Below are positions 60,251 through 64,000 of a stretch of DNA of 64,000 nt, piece after piece. This DNA comes from Mucor racemosus (Eukaryota; Mucoromycota; Mucoromycetes; Mucorales; Mucoraceae), in assembly GCA_027405735.1 (NCBI GenBank), contig JAPEHQ010000009.1, forward strand, positions 1,426,001 through 1,490,000, read 5' to 3'. How positions within the stretch are numbered: the first letter of the stretch is position 1; each line of letters opens with the position of its first letter. The position numbers were made by a program, and so were the translations under genes. The notes below the pieces were generated by a model. The model had not been told where the DNA came from. It was given only the letters and a program-made list of their open reading frames with translations, and did no database searches.

Positions 60251-60613
60251 TAGGAATGGGCTTCGATTCGAGTTTGAATCGAGTTTTAACGGAAACGGCC
60301 ATTCGATTCGAGTTGGAAAACGGCCCGTTCTTTTGTAACCCAGATAAAAAACGGGGTGGGAGCAAGTATTGGTTTGCCTTAAGGAGGCTGTTAATAGCAA
60401 CATTGTCAAGTTAATATGAGATTATGAATTGATAATAGCATATTTGGCAGTTTCACAACTTGAAGTATTTTTTCAATCCTGTTTTCGAGCTTAGCTAACA
60501 AAAAAAGAAAAGAAGAAACTCGAATACCCTCATTCGAGTTTGCATAAAAAACGGCCCGTTAAAGCAGTCAAACTCGGTTAACCGTAATACGATGCGTTGT
60601 TTGTGAAATCCTA
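60251..60613. mobile_element. hAT-type non-autonomous element with 8-bp target duplication
   Basis: 363 bp flanked by GTTGTAAC on both sides (60,243-60,250 and 60,614-60,621). The empty site survives in copy A1 (GTTGTAAA at 4,862-4,869). Ends TAGGAATGGG...ATCCTA give only short terminal inversion, but an 8-bp duplication and TAGG(A/G).TG ends are typical of hAT elements. Internal repeats 'CATTCGA' and 'AACGGCCCGTT' near both ends. No coding capacity. Confidence 0.85.
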
Positions 60614-61920
60614 GTTGTAACTATTAGTTTATTATTTTGTAAAACTTAAAACTCATTATCCAGGGCCTAATTTCTGTATTCACAATAATATACCGTAGAT
60701 CTAATTGATTGCTACTCTGTATTTTTTGTTTCAGCTAAAAATATTAATTTTTCATCGAGATAATCAAAATAATAGTCGATTTCGCAGCTTACAGCTTATG
60801 ATAACTGGGTTCTAAAATTTATTTTAAAAAATGGACGAAAAATGATGAAAATAACAAAATCGTTTAATTGATCATGAACTGCAAAGTAAGTCGACCTAGC
60901 ATATTAAATAGTTTTTGTACAGTTTTAGATTCTTCATCCACCTAAATAAAATTCAGACAAATATTTCACATTAAATTTTGCGTAAAATGCAATTAAAAGT
61001 TTAGCGGTTTTTTGAAGATATACATCACTTTTCATAAGCACATTTAAAATATAACTAACGAAAATAATGCGCAAAAACATTATCTATTGATTGAGCTATT
61101 GTAGAATCTTTTAGCTGCATTTTTCGTAGAGAAAGCAAGATTTTTGTCCAATTTTTTTTCGGCATCAGAATTTGGGATGAGGGTATACAAGGGGAAAACG
61201 GACGCCAGAAATGGAGGTACCTTTTTGTACATATTTTTGAGGATATCTCCACGAAAAATTAATATTTTGAAAAACTCTAAATGGGGTCCGAGAGAGCTCA
61301 ACGAGCTGGATGACATGAATGCAAAAAAAATGTTACTCAATTTAACCAATATTTTGAAACTTACTATATAAATGCCCAAAAAAATGAAAAAAAAATAAAA
61401 GTGCTCAAAATTTTTTTATATTGAAATATGTTATAGAGCGCCTTAAAACAAGTAAATTTTATTATTAAAAAGTGGTAGTATAGCTTAATTTTTTCTGGAG
61501 ATATGAAGCCTCAAAGTTTTCAATACATTAGCAGTAAAATACGCGTAAAAAATCTGAAACCTTAACATTGAAAAATTAATACCAACTGCAAAAAGTAGGA
61601 TATTTCCGGATACTTATTTTTGGATTAAAGCTGAACATCTCAGGTAAATTAGCATATAATTTTTTCTTGGTGTTATTTAGTGAAAACAAAAAGTAGATCA
61701 GGGATGAAAAGTCAGACCCAGTTTTCATGGAAAAAGCAGTGGATTTTACGCGTTTTTGAGTCTTTCGTGAGATATAGAATAAATTTGGGAATAGGTAAGA
61801 TAATGCAACCAATTTATATCTATTTAGTAATGTCTAAGGTATATCCCAAAAAGTGTATAGTATGAAACTAGTTATAGAAAAAAGGGTACGCTTTTATTTT
61901 GAAGACTCGAAACTTTGAAT

Positions 61921-62907
61921 TTTTTTTTGAATATCGAACTCATCTCAAATGGAGGACGTACGGTATATACATAAAATTTATCCAAATTATTCATTCCAGC
62001 ATATGGAGTGTAATCATTTCTAAGAAATGGTTTTTCCAAGCATCTTTATTTTCGATTTGTAAATGATATGAGCTAAATTAATATGACGAGGAATCTTGAA
62101 ATTATATCCTGAATATTTTCATCATCAGAGTTAGATTATCGCGTGTTTATTAGTCATGAATCATAGTAGAAGATAGCAGCATTGTGTTTAAATTTTCTCA
62201 TAATAATTGTCGTGCTTCTTCGCTCTTTACAATGGCTTAGTGTATGAAGGAATATGGACTATTCAAATACAATATTTCTAATGAATTTTTAAGTTAGATA
62301 GTCAGCATGATTAATTTATCAGGTTCAAGTATATTGCTTAGGTTTGATAAATTATTTGTACATGTATCCAATTTAAATGGTATCAGAATAATTGTGCTGT
62401 TCAAATTCTTTTAAGGGTCTTTCCTGTTTTAGATTTTCTCAATTTAATCTCTCAGGGACTGACAGATCTACAGACCTGTCTAATTTAAATACGCATTTAA
62501 ATGCTTTTATAATTAATTAATTAATAATACGATCAATATTAATTCAATGCATATTTCGAGGAAACTATTCTAGCATGTCTACATCCTTTCAGCATACTTT
62601 TAGTGATGTTACCTTGATATAGTATTGTAAATGCTTAAGCTCTCGAAGATTCAGTATCAGTAAGCTTTCCATCTAATGGAGAAGCTACTTTGCATAAGTT
62701 TAACTTTATAACAGAGAAAAGGCCACAGGGTGATGGTAATGCGTATATGCCATTCAAAGGCCATACATTCAACGCGGATGACGTGACAGGGTTTCTAATT
62801 AGAAAAGGTAAATGAGTGCATGTCTTGGGTGGATGATTAGTATAAAACAGCATTATAAGGGATATTTTCCTTTTTTTTTCTTTCAACATTTCTCAACAGA
62901 CCAAATA
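61921..62907. other. Intergenic, promoter of the Sds3-like gene
   Basis: AT-rich, with a GC-richer patch at about 62,700-62,800 and a pyrimidine-rich leader (62,868-62,898) ending in CAG just before the start codon, which could also be a splice acceptor of a 5' UTR intron. No other gene was supported. Confidence 0.4.
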
Positions 62908-64000
62908 ATGTATTATAACAATAAACAAGAAGATAAACCGACAAAAAGAGAAGGATCACCTTCCCGATTTACATTACCTCCTATTAGTTCAACAACACAC
63001 GCTTCAACACCATTACCGCCATTACCAAAAAAGCATGAACCAACAGCATTCTATCCTTATCAACAACAACAACAGCAACAATCACAGCGTCAACAATCCC
63101 GTTCACAACATGAACAACAAAATAAATCTACGTATTCTTATTCTCCATATTTAGAGAGTAATGATCATATTGTCATGCAACAGCATGAAGAGTATTACTA
63201 CCCTGTTTACAACAATACAAATAATAAGCCAGCATGGTCAGAAGGTAAAATTAAACATAAAGAAATATGGAAATGTCTACTGATAAGCATTTGAAAGATA
63301 TACCTCCAGCAATTGATCATCCAAAACTAAAAAAGAAAAAAGATATGAATGAACGAATGACGGGCATCAATCGTGAATTTATCGAGAATCGAGAAATGTT
63401 TGTATTTTTTTTTTTTTATTTAAATAAAAAAAAAAGCATTTCATGTTTGATAATTAATGGAAAAAAACCTCTAGTTTGTATGAAGAGAAATTGAAGCAGT
63501 TACAAGATGAATTGGTTGCCATGGAAAAAGGTGAGTTCATTGGTATGATTCGAAATTATCAACCAAAATAATGACAATTTGCTATTAGGAAATCATGAAA
63601 TGTATGACGATCATATCGCAGATTTAGAAGAAAAAAGACGAAAAATGATTCACGACGCTAGATTAATGATGATTTATCAGATATCGAGCGTAGATCAAGA
63701 ATTCAATCTGAATTCCAAGATTGTTCAGAAGGAATCTTTGGCGGAAAGAAGAGAATTGCAAAACGCCATGTTCACAGTGATAGAAGAAAAACGTAAGAAA
63801 TTAAAGGAAGATAAAGACGGAGAAGGCGAATTAGGATTATCAACACATCATACAAGAAACAAGCAACGTTTACTGAGAAAACGAGGCGAAATCCTTGATG
63901 GCTATTTGACGCAACAACAACCCGTATCATCGCCTGTGATAAGTCAAAAAAGAAAACAAGATCATATCCTTTTTAAAACTAACTATACTAATTTAACAAT
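62908..64000 (+). CDS. Sds3-like corepressor subunit (Sin3-HDAC), truncated by window end
   Basis: Exons 62,908-63,244, 63,298-63,397, 63,475-63,530 and 63,589 to beyond 64,000; the frame is open at the window edge. The N-terminus is low complexity (Gln runs, Ser/Pro). The conserved part begins 'INREFIENREILYEEKLKQL', then 'QDELVAMEKGNHEMYDDHIA', 'DLEEKRRKMIHDARLMMIYQ', 'ISSVDQEFNLNSKIVQKES', and 'TRNKQRLLRKRGE'. A short coiled coil with 'F...R...Y..KL..LQ.EL', a glycine-bearing turn, 'LE..R', 'A....YQI..V..E' and a final 'TR...R.R' is the Sds3/BRMS1 family pattern. Members bridge Sin3 and histone deacetylase and mediate dimerisation in the nucleus. The start follows a CAG, so an upstream non-coding exon is possible. 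Confidence 0.85.

Larger units (their letters stand above)
58978..61920 (+). repeat. Repeat A with upstream extension (copy A5), carrying two MITEs
   Basis: Collinear with 4,139-6,200, with two extra segments: about 59,396-59,934 (contains a small palindromic MITE) and 60,251-60,621 (a hAT-type MITE with target duplication). The repeat A core is about 60,622-61,920. The recurring small frame is 61,169-61,371 and the opposite-strand frame 61,080-61,379. Confidence 0.8.

Overview
The window looks like AT-rich chromosomal DNA from an early-diverging fungus, most likely a Mucoromycota species. The reasons are many short introns (about 55-90 bp, GT..AG), genes packed in small clusters, a C-x2-C-x18-C-x2-C GATA finger of the NsdD/SUB-1 type, a fungal-type RFC3, and dense layers of fungal transposons. 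Intron-exon structures below were built by eye from splice signals, frame and family resemblance, and they all close in frame.

Layout. 1-20,480 is almost entirely repeats: a fragment of a dispersed repeat (here 'repeat A'), a decayed Ty3/gypsy element, another repeat A copy, then an 11.9-kb CACTA-type DNA transposon (7,321-19,192) that sits inside yet another repeat A copy. Inside it lie a 5.9-kb Plavaka/CACTA-like element with a broken transposase gene, itself carrying a pogo-type MITE, plus a solo LTR. The CACTA element carries degraded pieces of a host dynein intermediate chain gene. 20,778-27,164 is a gene cluster: RFC3 clamp-loader subunit, a GATA transcription factor, an unidentified pseudogene and a Rab11-like GTPase. 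27,690-30,776 has a LINE remnant and a 607-residue membrane protein of unknown family. 31,286-32,830 is a solo LTR plus repeat A. 33,264-41,092 is a second gene cluster: a GPI-type secreted protein, spliceosomal cyclophilin CWC27, a BAG6-like ubiquitin-domain protein and an LRR-like acidic protein. It is bounded on the far side by an inverted, nearly identical repeat A copy (41,650-43,280). 44,623-48,822 holds an ACAD10/11-type phosphotransferase, the KEOPS subunit CGI121 and a C2H2 zinc-finger factor. 52,046-52,187 is a likely 26-residue zinc-knuckle microprotein gene. 52,188-62,900 is gene-poor: a TG microsatellite, a third LTR, a second CACTA copy, repeat A with a hAT-type MITE and a second small MITE. 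The window ends inside an Sds3-like gene.

The genes are ordinary nuclear housekeeping and regulatory functions (replication, splicing, tRNA modification, chromatin, membrane traffic) with no operon logic. The most informative material is the transposon stratigraphy: several insertions can be dated relative to each other because paralogous copies in the same window preserve the empty target site. I found no tRNA, rRNA, CRISPR or clear novel defence-like system.
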